Below are positions 33,301 through 41,394 of a stretch of DNA of 45,055 bases, piece by piece. The first letter of the stretch is position 1; the number at the start of each line of letters is the position of its first letter. The notes beneath the pieces were generated by a model. That model had not been told where the DNA came from. It saw only the letters and a list, made by a program, of their open reading frames with translations, and ran no database searches. The position numbers and the translations under genes are program-made. Source of the stretch: DATBFG01 sp036558645 (lineage in GTDB: Bacteria; Acidobacteriota; Terriglobia; Terriglobales; Acidobacteriaceae); assembly GCA_036558645.1 (NCBI GenBank), contig DATBFG010000073.1:1-45055 (forward strand). Reading direction: 5' to 3'.

Positions 33301-34203
33301 TTGCCGCCACAGAAATTCCACGTAGGACTCGTGCAGATGTCGGCCTCGCCTGATCCTGACCGCAATCTTCAGCACGCTATCGATCTGGTGGGGGATGCGG
33401 CAAAACAGGGCGGCGATGTGATCTGCCTGCCAGAGTTGTTTCAGACCCAATATTTCTGCCAACGCGAAGATGCCGCCTTGTTCGATTTGGCGGAACCAAT
33501 CCCGGGTCCAACGACACAGAAGCTTTCGCAGGTCGCAAGAGATCTGAAGATCGTATTGATCGCTTCGCTCTTTGAGCGGCGCGCTGCCGGTGTTTACCAC
33601 AACACGGCGGTCGTTTTTGAGAGCGACGGCTCCATCCGCGGTATCTATCGCAAGATGCACATCCCTGACGACCCGCTGTACTACGAGAAGTTTTACTTCA
33701 CTCCCGGCGATCTCGGATTCAAAGCCTTCGATACTTCACAAGGGAAGGTAGGGACACTCGTTTGCTGGGACCAGTGGTATCCCGAGGGTGCGCGTCTCAC
33801 GTCACTCCAGGGAGCGCAGGTGTTGTTCTATCCGACCGCAATCGGGTGGCATCCCGCGGAGAAGGCTGAATTCGGCGTCGATCAGCATGATGCGTGGAGA
33901 ACCATTCAGCGAGCACACGCCATCGCCAATGGCGTTTACGTCGGCGTCGTTAACCGCGTCGGCTTCGAACACGGGGACATTCGTGGCAACCGCGCACAAG
34001 GGGCCGGCCTGGAATTTTGGGGAGGTTCCTTCCTGTCCGATCCTTTCGGACGCGTGATCGCCGAGGCCTCGCACGACCGCGAGGAAATACTGATTGGCGA
34101 GATCGATGTAAAAGCAATGGAGGATGTCCGCCGTAATTGGCCCTTCCTCCGCGACCGTCGCATCGATAGCTATGCTTCCATTACGAGCCGCATGATCGAC
34201 TGA
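33301..34203 (+). CDS. aguB: N-carbamoylputrescine amidase
   Basis: This 300-residue nitrilase-superfamily enzyme hydrolyses N-carbamoylputrescine to putrescine, CO2 and ammonia. The triad is Glu45 (CLPELFQTQYFC), Lys118 (YRKMHIPDD) and Cys155 (TLVCWDQWYPEG). The motif FQTQYFCQRED is typical of this amidase rather than general nitrilases. I place the start at TTG 33301, 6-7 bases after GGAG, where family homology begins soon after (KFHVGLVQM). ATG 33250 is in frame but adds 17 hydrophobic residues that do not suit a cytoplasmic enzyme. It is divergent from speY and is followed after 4 bases by aguA, clearly an operon. Confidence 0.93.
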   Translation: MPPQKFHVGLVQMSASPDPDRNLQHAIDLVGDAAKQGGDVICLPELFQTQYFCQREDAALFDLAEPIPGPTTQKLSQVARDLKIVLIASLFERRAAGVYHNTAVVFESDGSIRGIYRKMHIPDDPLYYEKFYFTPGDLGFKAFDTSQGKVGTLVCWDQWYPEGARLTSLQGAQVLFYPTAIGWHPAEKAEFGVDQHDAWRTIQRAHAIANGVYVGVVNRVGFEHGDIRGNRAQGAGLEFWGGSFLSDPFGRVIAEASHDREEILIGEIDVKAMEDVRRNWPFLRDRRIDSYASITSRMID

Positions 34204-34207
34204 GGCC

Positions 34208-35275
34208 ATGAAAGCACGCCTGCAATTATCCTCAAGTAACACTTTAAGTGGTCGCATGCCTGCCGAATGGGAGGAGCATGCGGCAACCTGGCTCGCTTGG
34301 CCCCACTATCAGGACGACTGGCCGGGGAAGTTTGAGCCGATCCCATGGGTCTATGCTGAGATCATCCGCAATCTCTCGCACCACGAACGGGTCGACCTGA
34401 TCGTCAACGACGCTGCATCTGAGAAACGTGCTCGCAAGATTCTCGGTCGTGCCAATGCGCTCAGCGACAAGATTCACTTCCACCGATGGCGCACGAACCG
34501 TGTGTGGACCCGCGACTCCGGCTGCACGTTCGTTGCCCAGCAGAATTCTCTTTGCGCCGTGAACTGGCACTTTAACGCCTGGGCCAAGTATCCCAACTGG
34601 CGTGACGACCGAAAGATCGGCGCCAATATGGCGCAGTCAACTGGAGCGTCCCTCGTCCAACCCACCTTTGGCAAGAAGCGCGTCGTGCTGGAAGGTGGGT
34701 CCATCGACGTAAACGGGCATGGAACCCTCCTCACAACAGAAGAATGCCTGCTCAGCAAGGTCCAGCACCGTAATCCTGGGATGTCCAGAAAACACTACGA
34801 AGACCTTTTTGCCGCGTACCTCGGCATCCGCAATGTGATCTGGCTGGGTTCTGGTGTTGTAGGGGACGATACGCACGGTCACGTGGATGACATCACTCGC
34901 TTTGTGGCGCCCGACACCGTCGTGACCGCCGTCGAGTCTAATCCCTCAGATCCCAACTACGAGCCTTTACGCGAGAACATACGTCGCCTCCGCGCCGCGA
35001 CCGATCAGGATGGAAGGGCTTTATCGATCATTGAGCTGCCCATGCCTTCACCGATCGTTTTTGAAGGCAGAAGGCTGCCTGCCAGTTACGCCAACTTCTA
35101 CATCGCCAATGGGCTTGTGTTGGTACCCGTGTTCAACGATCCAAATGATCGCTTCGCCCTCGACATTCTCGCGGACCTGTTCCCGGATCGCGATATCGTC
35201 GGTATTTACTCGGGAGACTTGATCTGGGGCTTCGGAGCCATGCACTGTATGACCCAGCAGCAGCCTCGCGTCTAG
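34208..35275 (+). CDS. aguA: Agmatine deiminase
   Basis: This 355-residue enzyme converts agmatine to N-carbamoylputrescine and ammonia, between the arginine decarboxylase and AguB. Family motifs are MPAEWEEHAATWLAWPH (17-33), WTRDSG (100-105), LEGGSIDVNGHGTLLTTEECLL in part (LEGGSID, 161-167), the GDDTHGHVDD metal/substrate loop with His223, His225 and Asp227, and the nucleophile Cys347 in GAMHCMTQQQP. Many members read RDTGP where this has RDSGC, a conservative change. It starts 4 bases after the aguB stop with GAGG just upstream, so the two are translationally close. Length is standard. Confidence 0.95.
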   Translation: MKARLQLSSSNTLSGRMPAEWEEHAATWLAWPHYQDDWPGKFEPIPWVYAEIIRNLSHHERVDLIVNDAASEKRARKILGRANALSDKIHFHRWRTNRVWTRDSGCTFVAQQNSLCAVNWHFNAWAKYPNWRDDRKIGANMAQSTGASLVQPTFGKKRVVLEGGSIDVNGHGTLLTTEECLLSKVQHRNPGMSRKHYEDLFAAYLGIRNVIWLGSGVVGDDTHGHVDDITRFVAPDTVVTAVESNPSDPNYEPLRENIRRLRAATDQDGRALSIIELPMPSPIVFEGRRLPASYANFYIANGLVLVPVFNDPNDRFALDILADLFPDRDIVGIYSGDLIWGFGAMHCMTQQQPRV

Positions 35276-35391
35276 GGTCCACTCGCAGACTAGTTCGGGT
35301 CAATTCCGATGCAAGTCAGGCTTGTTCAGACGTTCTTCCCATTGCCCCATCGCGAGCCAGGACTGGCATAGACACGACAATCCCGGCATAC

Positions 35392-36546
35392 TTGCAGTGT
35401 CCCTCGAGAGAATTCTTGGCCAACGACCAGCGACTACCGACCAGCGACCAGCATCCCATCGAAATTCGGCCAGCCGATGTCGCCTTAACCAGCCCACGTC
35501 TGAATAGCTGGCTGGAGCACCTGGTCGCCGAAAAGGGAAGCGACCTACTTCTTGTCTCTGGCGCACCTCCATCGATCCGACATGACGGAATAGTGCGAGC
35601 AATTGACACTCAGGTTCTCGCCGGAAGCGATATCGAGGCCACAGTCCTGCCCGCAATGCATCCGGGAGCCCGCCAGGACTTCCATGAAGCGCAGATCGCT
35701 GACTCTTCTTATCGCGTCCCGGGCCTGGGGCGCTTTCGCATCAACCTCCACCATCAACGTGGCATGGCTGCAGCAGCGATTAGGGCGCTCCCGGCGGATG
35801 TTCCAGCACTCGGAGACCTGAATCTCCCATCGGCCGTCGAAAACCTTGCCAGCCTTCAGCGTGGATTAGTGCTAGTGGGGGGGCCCGCGGGATCGGGAAA
35901 GTCCACTACAGTCGCGGCCCTCATCCACCAAATCAATCAGCAGCATCCGCGCCACATTGTGACCATCGAAGACCCCATCGAATACGAACACACCCACCTC
36001 CGCAGCATGGTCGAACAAGTGGAGGTCGGCATCGATGCCCCGGATTTTCCCACTGCGTTGCGGGCTGCCTTGCGCCAGGCCCCGGACGTCATTGTCGTTG
36101 GCGAAATGCGTGACGCCGAGACGATGCGAATCGCGGTAGCGGCGGCCGAGACCGGCCATCTTGTCTTTTCCACTTTGCACACAACCGACGTTGCCTCAAC
36201 CGTATCCCGCATCTCAGATTCATTCCCGCTCGAGCGCCAGAACACCATCAGGCAGGAACTCGCCATGGCACTGACTGCTGTCATGACCCAAAACCTCCTA
36301 CCAGGCAAGCAGGGTGGCCGAGTTCCGGCGGCGGAACTCCTGCTCGTTGGCTACGGGGCTCGCCAGCACATTCGACGCAATGCTCTGCAGCACCTCAGCC
36401 AGGAAATCACCCTGACCAAGAGCAAGGGATCTTTCAGCCTGGAGGAATCGTTAGCTCAACTTGTGCGCAAGGGACAGATTGATCGCGAGGATGCCCTGCA
36501 ATACGCCAACCATGTGGATGATTTGACTACTCTGCTGAAAACGTGA
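35392..36546 (+). CDS. pilT: PilT-type twitching motility ATPase
   Basis: This protein of up to 384 residues is a hexameric secretion-superfamily ATPase of the PilT/PilU group, which powers pilus retraction at the inner membrane. The N-terminal PAS-like half begins near residue 37 (LNSWLEHLVAEKGSDLLL). The Walker A motif GGPAGSGKST is at 163-172, an Asp box (TIEDPIEYEH) at 191-200, Walker B (DVIVVGEMRDAET) at 232-244, and a His box (GHLVFSTLHTTDVAS) at 255-269. The start is uncertain: TTG 35392 or TTG 35416. The leading residues overlap a repeat-like stretch (AACGACCAGCGACTACCGAC and on) and look non-native. No pil genes are adjacent, so retraction of a pilus encoded elsewhere is inferred. 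Confidence 0.9.
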   Translation: MQCPSREFLANDQRLPTSDQHPIEIRPADVALTSPRLNSWLEHLVAEKGSDLLLVSGAPPSIRHDGIVRAIDTQVLAGSDIEATVLPAMHPGARQDFHEAQIADSSYRVPGLGRFRINLHHQRGMAAAAIRALPADVPALGDLNLPSAVENLASLQRGLVLVGGPAGSGKSTTVAALIHQINQQHPRHIVTIEDPIEYEHTHLRSMVEQVEVGIDAPDFPTALRAALRQAPDVIVVGEMRDAETMRIAVAAAETGHLVFSTLHTTDVASTVSRISDSFPLERQNTIRQELAMALTAVMTQNLLPGKQGGRVPAAELLLVGYGARQHIRRNALQHLSQEITLTKSKGSFSLEESLAQLVRKGQIDREDALQYANHVDDLTTLLKT

Positions 36547-36617
36547 TGCGGGTAAATAGTAGGTAGCAAAAAATGCTGGTAGCCAACTGCTAGGAGCTAG
36601 TGACTAGTACTCAGCAG

Positions 36618-37079
36618 CTACCCGCGATACTGCGTGGGTTGTGGTCCTTTTTCGAGTGTCTCGCGATTCCAGATCATTCCTTCGCGAGTGTAGTTGGCCA
36701 GCTCGAAGTCCTGAGTCAGCTCCAACGCATCCGTTGGGCATGCATCCTCGCAGAGCCCGCAGAACATACACCGGCTAAGGTCGTATGTGAAAGTAGTTAA
36801 TTCCTTGCGACGGGTCTTTTCATTGCGCTCGCTCGTCACCATGATGAGGTGCTCCGGGCAAGCCAGCGCGCAGAGATCGCATGCAATGCACATGGTCTCG
36901 TTGGTATCCGGATTCACGTTCAGCCGAGGCGCTCCGCGATAGCGCTCCGCTACTTGCGGCCGCTGGAGAGGGTATTGCTCGGTGTAGATCTCTTTCGGAT
37001 CCTGATAGCGGAAGGTGACCTTCAATCCTTGAAGCAGATCGACCAGGAAGATCTTACGCAGGAAGCTCGGCATCCCCAT
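36618..37079 (-). CDS. nuoI: NuoI-type ferredoxin subunit of complex I
   Basis: This 153-residue protein carries two [4Fe-4S] clusters, the N6a/N6b pair of NADH-quinone oxidoreductase. Ligands are C64, C67, C70, C74 (CIACDLCALACP) and C104, C107, C110, C114 (CMFCGLCEDACP), with the fourth Cys of each set swapping to the other cluster in the usual 8Fe ferredoxin way. The N-terminal helix MGMPSFLRKIFLVDLLQGLK and the YPLQRP stretch match NuoI rather than a soluble ferredoxin. No other nuo gene is near, which is unusual for an operon-encoded subunit. It may join a split or second complex I. No clear Shine-Dalgarno precedes the ATG, but MGMPSFL is a plausible start. Confidence 0.9.
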   Translation of the reverse strand: MGMPSFLRKIFLVDLLQGLKVTFRYQDPKEIYTEQYPLQRPQVAERYRGAPRLNVNPDTNETMCIACDLCALACPEHLIMVTSERNEKTRRKELTTFTYDLSRCMFCGLCEDACPTDALELTQDFELANYTREGMIWNRETLEKGPQPTQYRG

Positions 37080-37111
37080 ATGGAAAAAAGAATACCACGG
37101 AAAGCGGCAAT

Positions 37112-37187
37112 CAGTCGTCAGTCAAGCGGACGTAAGAGGCTGAAAGCAAGACAACCCGCCACGAGGTCTATGCTTGACTGACGACTG
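37112..37187. repeat. Inverted repeat with 16-base arms in a gene gap
   Basis: CAGTCGTCAGTCAAGC (37112-37127) and GCTTGACTGACGACTG (37172-37187) are perfect inverted arms separated by 44 bases, between nuoI and a cyclophilin gene. The unit GACTGACGACTG recurs at 18572-18583 in the mdh-side gap, and CTGACGACT appears once more after the right arm. It could be a mobile repeat or a hairpin-forming regulatory element. Confidence 0.6.
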
Positions 37188-37202
37188 GAAGCTGACGACT
37201 AA

Positions 37203-37730
37203 TTACACCTTTTCAATCGTTACTGCTTGCAAGATCACATCCGTATTCGGCTTGTCTTGCCGGTTGCGGGGAAGGTTAGCAATCTTGTCGACGACATCCT
37301 GCCCTTCGACAACCTCACCGAAGATTGTGTGCTTGCCGGTGAGCCAATCCGTTCCTGCGACCGTCACGAATATCTGGGACCCATTGGTATTCGGACCCGC
37401 ATTGGCCATCGCCAGCTTTCCTGGTTTGTCGAACTTGTGCGGCGAACCTTTCGTTTCATCCTCAAATTGATATCCGGGTCCGCCGTATCCGGTCCCTGCC
37501 GGATCTCCTCCCTGGATCATGAAATTCGGAATCACCCGGTGAAAGACCGTTCCGTTGTAGAGTGGATCTTTGCTCTTTTTCTTGCTCACCGGATGCGTCC
37601 ACTCCCGCTTTCCTTCCACAAGCTCGACAAAATTTGTCACGGTCTTGGGCGCTTCTTTCTCAAACAAACGGCAAACAAAATTTCCTTCGGAAGTATTGAA
37701 GTTGGCATAGAGTCCTGGTTGGCGTGCCAT
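37203..37730 (-). CDS. Cytoplasmic cyclophilin-type peptidyl-prolyl isomerase
   Basis: This 175-residue protein is a single cyclophilin domain that accelerates cis-trans isomerisation of Xaa-Pro bonds. Active-site stretches FHRVIPNFMIQGGDPAGTG and NGSQIFVTV are intact, including the catalytic Arg of FHRV. There is no signal peptide, so it should be cytoplasmic. A short insert (THPVSKKKSKDPLYNGT) replaces the usual loop before FHRV. It lies just upstream of the inverted-repeat gap. Its neighbour upstream on the same strand is a secreted paralogue; the pair probably arose by duplication. Confidence 0.95.
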   Translation of the reverse strand: MARQPGLYANFNTSEGNFVCRLFEKEAPKTVTNFVELVEGKREWTHPVSKKKSKDPLYNGTVFHRVIPNFMIQGGDPAGTGYGGPGYQFEDETKGSPHKFDKPGKLAMANAGPNTNGSQIFVTVAGTDWLTGKHTIFGEVVEGQDVVDKIANLPRNRQDKPNTDVILQAVTIEKV

Positions 37731-37806
37731 GAAAGTCTTCTCCTCAAAAGTTCGAGATATTAATTCAGATTGTTCTTGGATACTAAATCTTACAGTTTGG
37801 CCCCGA

Positions 37807-38433
37807 CTACTCCTCGATCGCTACATGAACAATCTTCACCGGCCGATTTGGCTTGTCGTTGGAATCACGTCCGACGCGTGCGATCTGCTTCACCATCGCC
37901 ACGCTCGCGTCGTCACACTGCCCGAAGATCGTGTATCCACCATTCAGATAAGGGTAGGGAACCTCGGTGATAAAGAATTGCGAGCCGTTGGTGCCGGGAC
38001 CTGCGTTGGCGTAAGCAAGTCGTCCTGGCCGATCAAACTTGAGATCCGGCGACGTTTCATTCTTGAAGGCAATGCCAATATCCCCTGCTCCACTGCCCGC
38101 CGGATCACCGCCCTGGATCATGAACTCCGGAATCACTCGGTGAAAGGTCGTGCCGTCATAGAGGGGAACTCCGTGCTTCTTGGCATGCGAGACTGGATTA
38201 GTCCAATCCTTAGTTCCAGTGGCTAGTCCAATAAAGTTGGCTACACCCAGCGGCGCCTTGTCGGGAAACAGCTTGCAGGTGATTTTACCCATGCTGGTTT
38301 CGATTACGGCTGTTGGCCCGTTGCTGGCACTTTTCGCGGGAGCGGCTTTTGGCGCGGCCGGTGTTGCAGTTTGTGCCCAGAGGGACATTGTCATCACACC
38401 CAGAAGTACAAGGCTGCCGAATACTCGATTCAT
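37807..38433 (-). CDS. Exported cyclophilin-type peptidyl-prolyl isomerase
   Basis: This 208-residue protein has a signal peptide (cleavage near LWAQ, residue 20), an Ala/Pro/Lys linker and a cyclophilin domain. Catalytic stretches FHRVIPEFMIQGGDPAGSG and NGSQFFITE are intact. It would fold proline-containing proteins in the periplasm. It keeps the same insert before FHRV (VSHAKKHGVPLYDGT) as the cytoplasmic gene 76 bases downstream, so the two are tandem paralogues in different compartments. Confidence 0.95.
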   Translation of the reverse strand: MNRVFGSLVLLGVMTMSLWAQTATPAAPKAAPAKSASNGPTAVIETSMGKITCKLFPDKAPLGVANFIGLATGTKDWTNPVSHAKKHGVPLYDGTTFHRVIPEFMIQGGDPAGSGAGDIGIAFKNETSPDLKFDRPGRLAYANAGPGTNGSQFFITEVPYPYLNGGYTIFGQCDDASVAMVKQIARVGRDSNDKPNRPVKIVHVAIEE

Positions 38434-38480
38434 TGATGACTCCTTGGTCTCAGTAAGTTTTGCCTGCAGAATTGTACCGG

Positions 38481-39734
38481 TTACTTGATCGGAGCAGACG
38501 CCTGCTCAGCCTGCATCTCGCGACTCACTCGCTCTGCCTCGCGGAAAACGCGGAGCAGGTTCTCGCCCAGGATTTTATGTATATCCTTCTCGCCGTAGCC
38601 GCGATCCAACAGCGCCTGCGTGATCTTCGGTAAATCAGCGGCCGAGTCGATGCCCTGCGGCGTAGCTCCGGAAACTCCATCGAAATCCGAACCCAATCCC
38701 ACATGGTCTACACCCGCGATCTTCGCGATGTGATCGATATGGTCGATCAGAGAGCTGAGCGGCGGGCGCGGAATCTTAGCTGCCCACTCCCGTTCAATCT
38801 TGTCCGCGTCCATGTACGTAGTTTGCTTACCGGCAGCCTTCTGTTGCGCGAGATAAGCATCGACCGCCGCCTCCCGCTCTTTGCTCTGCGCCTCGGATGC
38901 CTTCCGGTAATTTTCGTCTATAAATCCGTCGTAGAAATTGACCTGTACCACGCCCCCGCTCTTTGCCACCGCCCGCAACATGTCATCCGTCATATTGCGG
39001 GGATGGTTCGTCAGCGCTCTCGCTGAAGAATGGGACGCAATCACGGGTGCCTTACTCACCGCGACGGCATCATAAAAAGTCTTATCGGCCACATGCGAAA
39101 TATCGACCAGCATCCCCAGACGATTCATCTCAAGCACCACTTGCTTGCCGAAATCGGTGAGGCCGTTGTGATGTTGCACGTTGGGGTCGTTGATGTCTCC
39201 GGATGAATCGGCCCATTCATTGGTATTCGACCAGCTGAGCGTCATGTACCGCACACCGAGGCGGTAGTAGTTGCGCAGCAGGCAAATGTCATTTTCAATC
39301 GAGTGGCCACCCTCAATTCCCATCAGTGCCGCCAGCTTCTTCTGCTTGCGTGCTCGTTCGATGTCGGCCACACTGAAGGCCATCATCATGCGGTCGGGAT
39401 GCCGGGCTGCCTGCTGGTACACCGAATCGATCAGGTCCATCGTGTGCTGCGCGAAATGCCCCTGATTCGACCGCGGTTCCACCCATATCGAGAAGAATTC
39501 GGCGCCCAGGTTCCCAGCTTTTGCCTTATCGAGGCTGATATGTCCAATGTCATTCGGATCGGTGTTTCCGATATCGAAGTTCTCATCGAGAAAGCGTTGC
39601 GGAGTGTCCGCGTGCGTATCCACGATGATCGCCGACTCGTGGATCGCGTGTGCGCGAGCGCTCACGTTCTGCGCCATACTCAGCGAGGCGACAAAGAGCA
39701 GGGAAATCGCCAAAGCAAGAAGAGCCTTTTTCAT
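38481..39734 (-). CDS. Secreted M19 family membrane-type dipeptidase
   Basis: A 417-residue zinc dipeptidase of the renal dipeptidase family with a signal peptide (cleavage near SMAQ, residue 22). Metal and active-site motifs are HAD in VDTHADTP, Glu in MGIEGGHSIE, His in VDISHV and His in ASHSSARALTNHPRN, all in family order; a further stretch is GLGSDFDGV. It would hydrolyse dipeptides, including D-residue ones, in the periplasm. With the S46 dipeptidyl-peptidase at 10.6-12.7 kb it could complete peptide breakdown. It is followed on the same strand by the exported cyclophilin 47 bases away. Length is somewhat above mammalian family members because of an insert around residues 270-310. Confidence 0.94.
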   Translation of the reverse strand: MKKALLALAISLLFVASLSMAQNVSARAHAIHESAIIVDTHADTPQRFLDENFDIGNTDPNDIGHISLDKAKAGNLGAEFFSIWVEPRSNQGHFAQHTMDLIDSVYQQAARHPDRMMMAFSVADIERARKQKKLAALMGIEGGHSIENDICLLRNYYRLGVRYMTLSWSNTNEWADSSGDINDPNVQHHNGLTDFGKQVVLEMNRLGMLVDISHVADKTFYDAVAVSKAPVIASHSSARALTNHPRNMTDDMLRAVAKSGGVVQVNFYDGFIDENYRKASEAQSKEREAAVDAYLAQQKAAGKQTTYMDADKIEREWAAKIPRPPLSSLIDHIDHIAKIAGVDHVGLGSDFDGVSGATPQGIDSAADLPKITQALLDRGYGEKDIHKILGENLLRVFREAERVSREMQAEQASAPIK

Positions 39735-39795
39735 AATTTGTAGAGGAGCAAGACCACCGATTGTATACGAGAGGGCAGACCTTTAGGAGCGCCTC

Positions 39796-40347
39796 TCACC
39801 CTTGAGAGGAGTCAGGCGTTCGAACGAAAGAATCCGAGTCGGATGATCGGGCGAGCCACCGTTCGGCCTCATCCACGCACTGCGTCAGCGGTCGGTCTGT
39901 GTCGATCACCAACAGCGGTCGCTCAATCGGTTCAAACACTTCCTTCAACTTGCGATACAACTCGAAATCCCGGTTTTCTGCCACATGCCCTTCTTGCAGG
40001 CGCGTGTGGGCTGTTTCGTCAGAGCAGACGCACTGCAGGATACGCCATGGCTGTCCGAGCCACTCTGCAAACTCCACGACTTGGCTGACTTGGTATCTCC
40101 GGGAAAACGGTCGACCATCGAGAAACACTTTTTGGGAAGGAGTCTTGTTCAGCGTGATGGCAGATAGATCGAGCATCACGCGCACGCAGAAATCATCCTG
40201 CGCTGTGGAGTACTCAATTTCCTCGCGAGGAAACACCGACGCCCGAATCTCGTCCTTATTGAGCACAAGGCCGTTCGAACGTGCGGCCAGTTCGCGCGCA
40301 AGCGTGCTTTTCCCCGAGCCGGGCAACCCGGCCATCAGGATGATCAT
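39796..40347 (-). CDS. P-loop kinase (AAA_33 type)
   Basis: This 183-residue protein has a P-loop GLPGSGKST at residues 7-15 and a VFLDGRPFSRR stretch typical of small-molecule kinases. LNKDEIR (about 30-36) is the usual second Asp-containing motif. Substrate is not clear: relatives include gluconate, shikimate and antibiotic kinases. The C-terminal tail (residues 160-183) is polar and low-complexity. The gene starts 9 bases after the stop of the DUF5715 gene on the same strand, so the two are probably co-transcribed. No toxin/antitoxin partner is present, which argues against a zeta-toxin role. Confidence 0.8.
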   Translation of the reverse strand: MIILMAGLPGSGKSTLARELAARSNGLVLNKDEIRASVFPREEIEYSTAQDDFCVRVMLDLSAITLNKTPSQKVFLDGRPFSRRYQVSQVVEFAEWLGQPWRILQCVCSDETAHTRLQEGHVAENRDFELYRKLKEVFEPIERPLLVIDTDRPLTQCVDEAERWLARSSDSDSFVRTPDSSQG

Positions 40348-40356
40348 GGAATGAAA

Positions 40357-41160
40357 TTATGGCTGCGGGAGGCCGATATTCTCAAGCAGAGGAACGATTG
40401 GTTCTTCAGTTTCTTTCGTTCCAGCAACGGATTGAACGTCCGACTCGCTAGGCTCTGTCTGGGCCTGCCGCCACTCCACATAGCGATCGGAAACCATCAC
40501 GTGAAATACCCACTGCCGTCGCTCTTCCTCGGGTTCGATCAACCCCAGGTTCTTAAGCGGCAGCATGTATTGCTCAACCCAGTGAACCTGCTTCTTAGTC
40601 ATTCCACGGCGTTGGATGTCAACTGTAATCCCGGCCAAATGGGATGACGCCGTCTCACCACTTTCCGGCGCAGCATTCCGGTTGTGACGACGCAGCTTCT
40701 TCTGAACTTGAACTGTACGGACCGCGGAGTTCACCTGAATCTGCTGATTAAACTGCTTGTAGTAGTCCGCGCTCAAATCCTGCAGAAATTGAAGCGTCCA
40801 TGGCCGGCAATAGCGACGATCTGGATCCAGGCGCGGATCGATGCGCAACGAGGTGCTCGGAACGATTGGCACGAGGGCTTCGATCGCCTTCAGCTGTTCA
40901 AGTTCTTCGTCATCCTGGATGCGAGGTAGTTCAAGCCGATCCACTTCCTCATTTTGCCGGAGGAGAGAATCGCGCGACGGCCGAAATAGGGGATTCCAAT
41001 ACAATCGGCGCAAGCGGCTTCGGCGGGTTACGGTGCGGCGTTGCGACCGTGAGGTCGTTCTACTCAGAGCGAAGCTCGGGTAGCAGCTTGCGATGATCAG
41101 CAATACCGCCACCACCAACACTCGTTCTCGCTTTGTCTGCACGAAGTAGCTAACTCCCAA
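40357..41160 (-). CDS. DUF5715-type, M15-like zinc peptidase family protein
   Basis: A 267-residue protein with an N-terminal hydrophobic signal (about residues 12-32, RVLVVAVLLIIASCYPSFAL), a basic linker, and a C-terminal domain shaped like D-Ala-D-Ala peptidases of the M15 group. The zinc motif HX6D is His174-Asp181 (SSHLAGITVD), with the third ligand probably His220 (WVFHVMV) and Arg148 (SAVRTVQ) suited to substrate binding. It probably trims or modifies peptidoglycan, though some DUF5715 members may be inactive. The start is TTG 41160; GTG 41142 is also possible. It is followed 9 bases later by the P-loop kinase. Confidence 0.75.
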   Translation of the reverse strand: MGVSYFVQTKRERVLVVAVLLIIASCYPSFALSRTTSRSQRRTVTRRSRLRRLYWNPLFRPSRDSLLRQNEEVDRLELPRIQDDEELEQLKAIEALVPIVPSTSLRIDPRLDPDRRYCRPWTLQFLQDLSADYYKQFNQQIQVNSAVRTVQVQKKLRRHNRNAAPESGETASSHLAGITVDIQRRGMTKKQVHWVEQYMLPLKNLGLIEPEEERRQWVFHVMVSDRYVEWRQAQTEPSESDVQSVAGTKETEEPIVPLLENIGLPQP

Positions 41161-41394
41161 AAGTACCGTCAGATCCTGAGTAGGCGCTTATTTTAACCGA
41201 GAGACGGAGAGAATTTGGCGGCAAATTTCCATTTCGGCCGTTACCGAGGAGATGTGACCCTGTTCGGTTATTGATTACCCTGTGCCGCACAACTGGACCT
41301 CTCTACTTTGTCAGCCTAGGATGCTGGCCTGAATAGAGGGGTTTTCGCCTGAAATTGCCGGTAGCAAGCTTTCCGATCCACGGCTTGGTAACTC

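Noticed and set aside
37227..38226. Two long plus-strand frames opposite the cyclophilins
   Set aside because: Similar shadows appear because the two cyclophilin genes are paralogues; no start signals.
39796..40347. Zeta-type toxin of a toxin-antitoxin pair
   Set aside because: P-loop kinase fold fits, but no antitoxin gene is adjacent and it is coupled to a DUF5715 gene instead.
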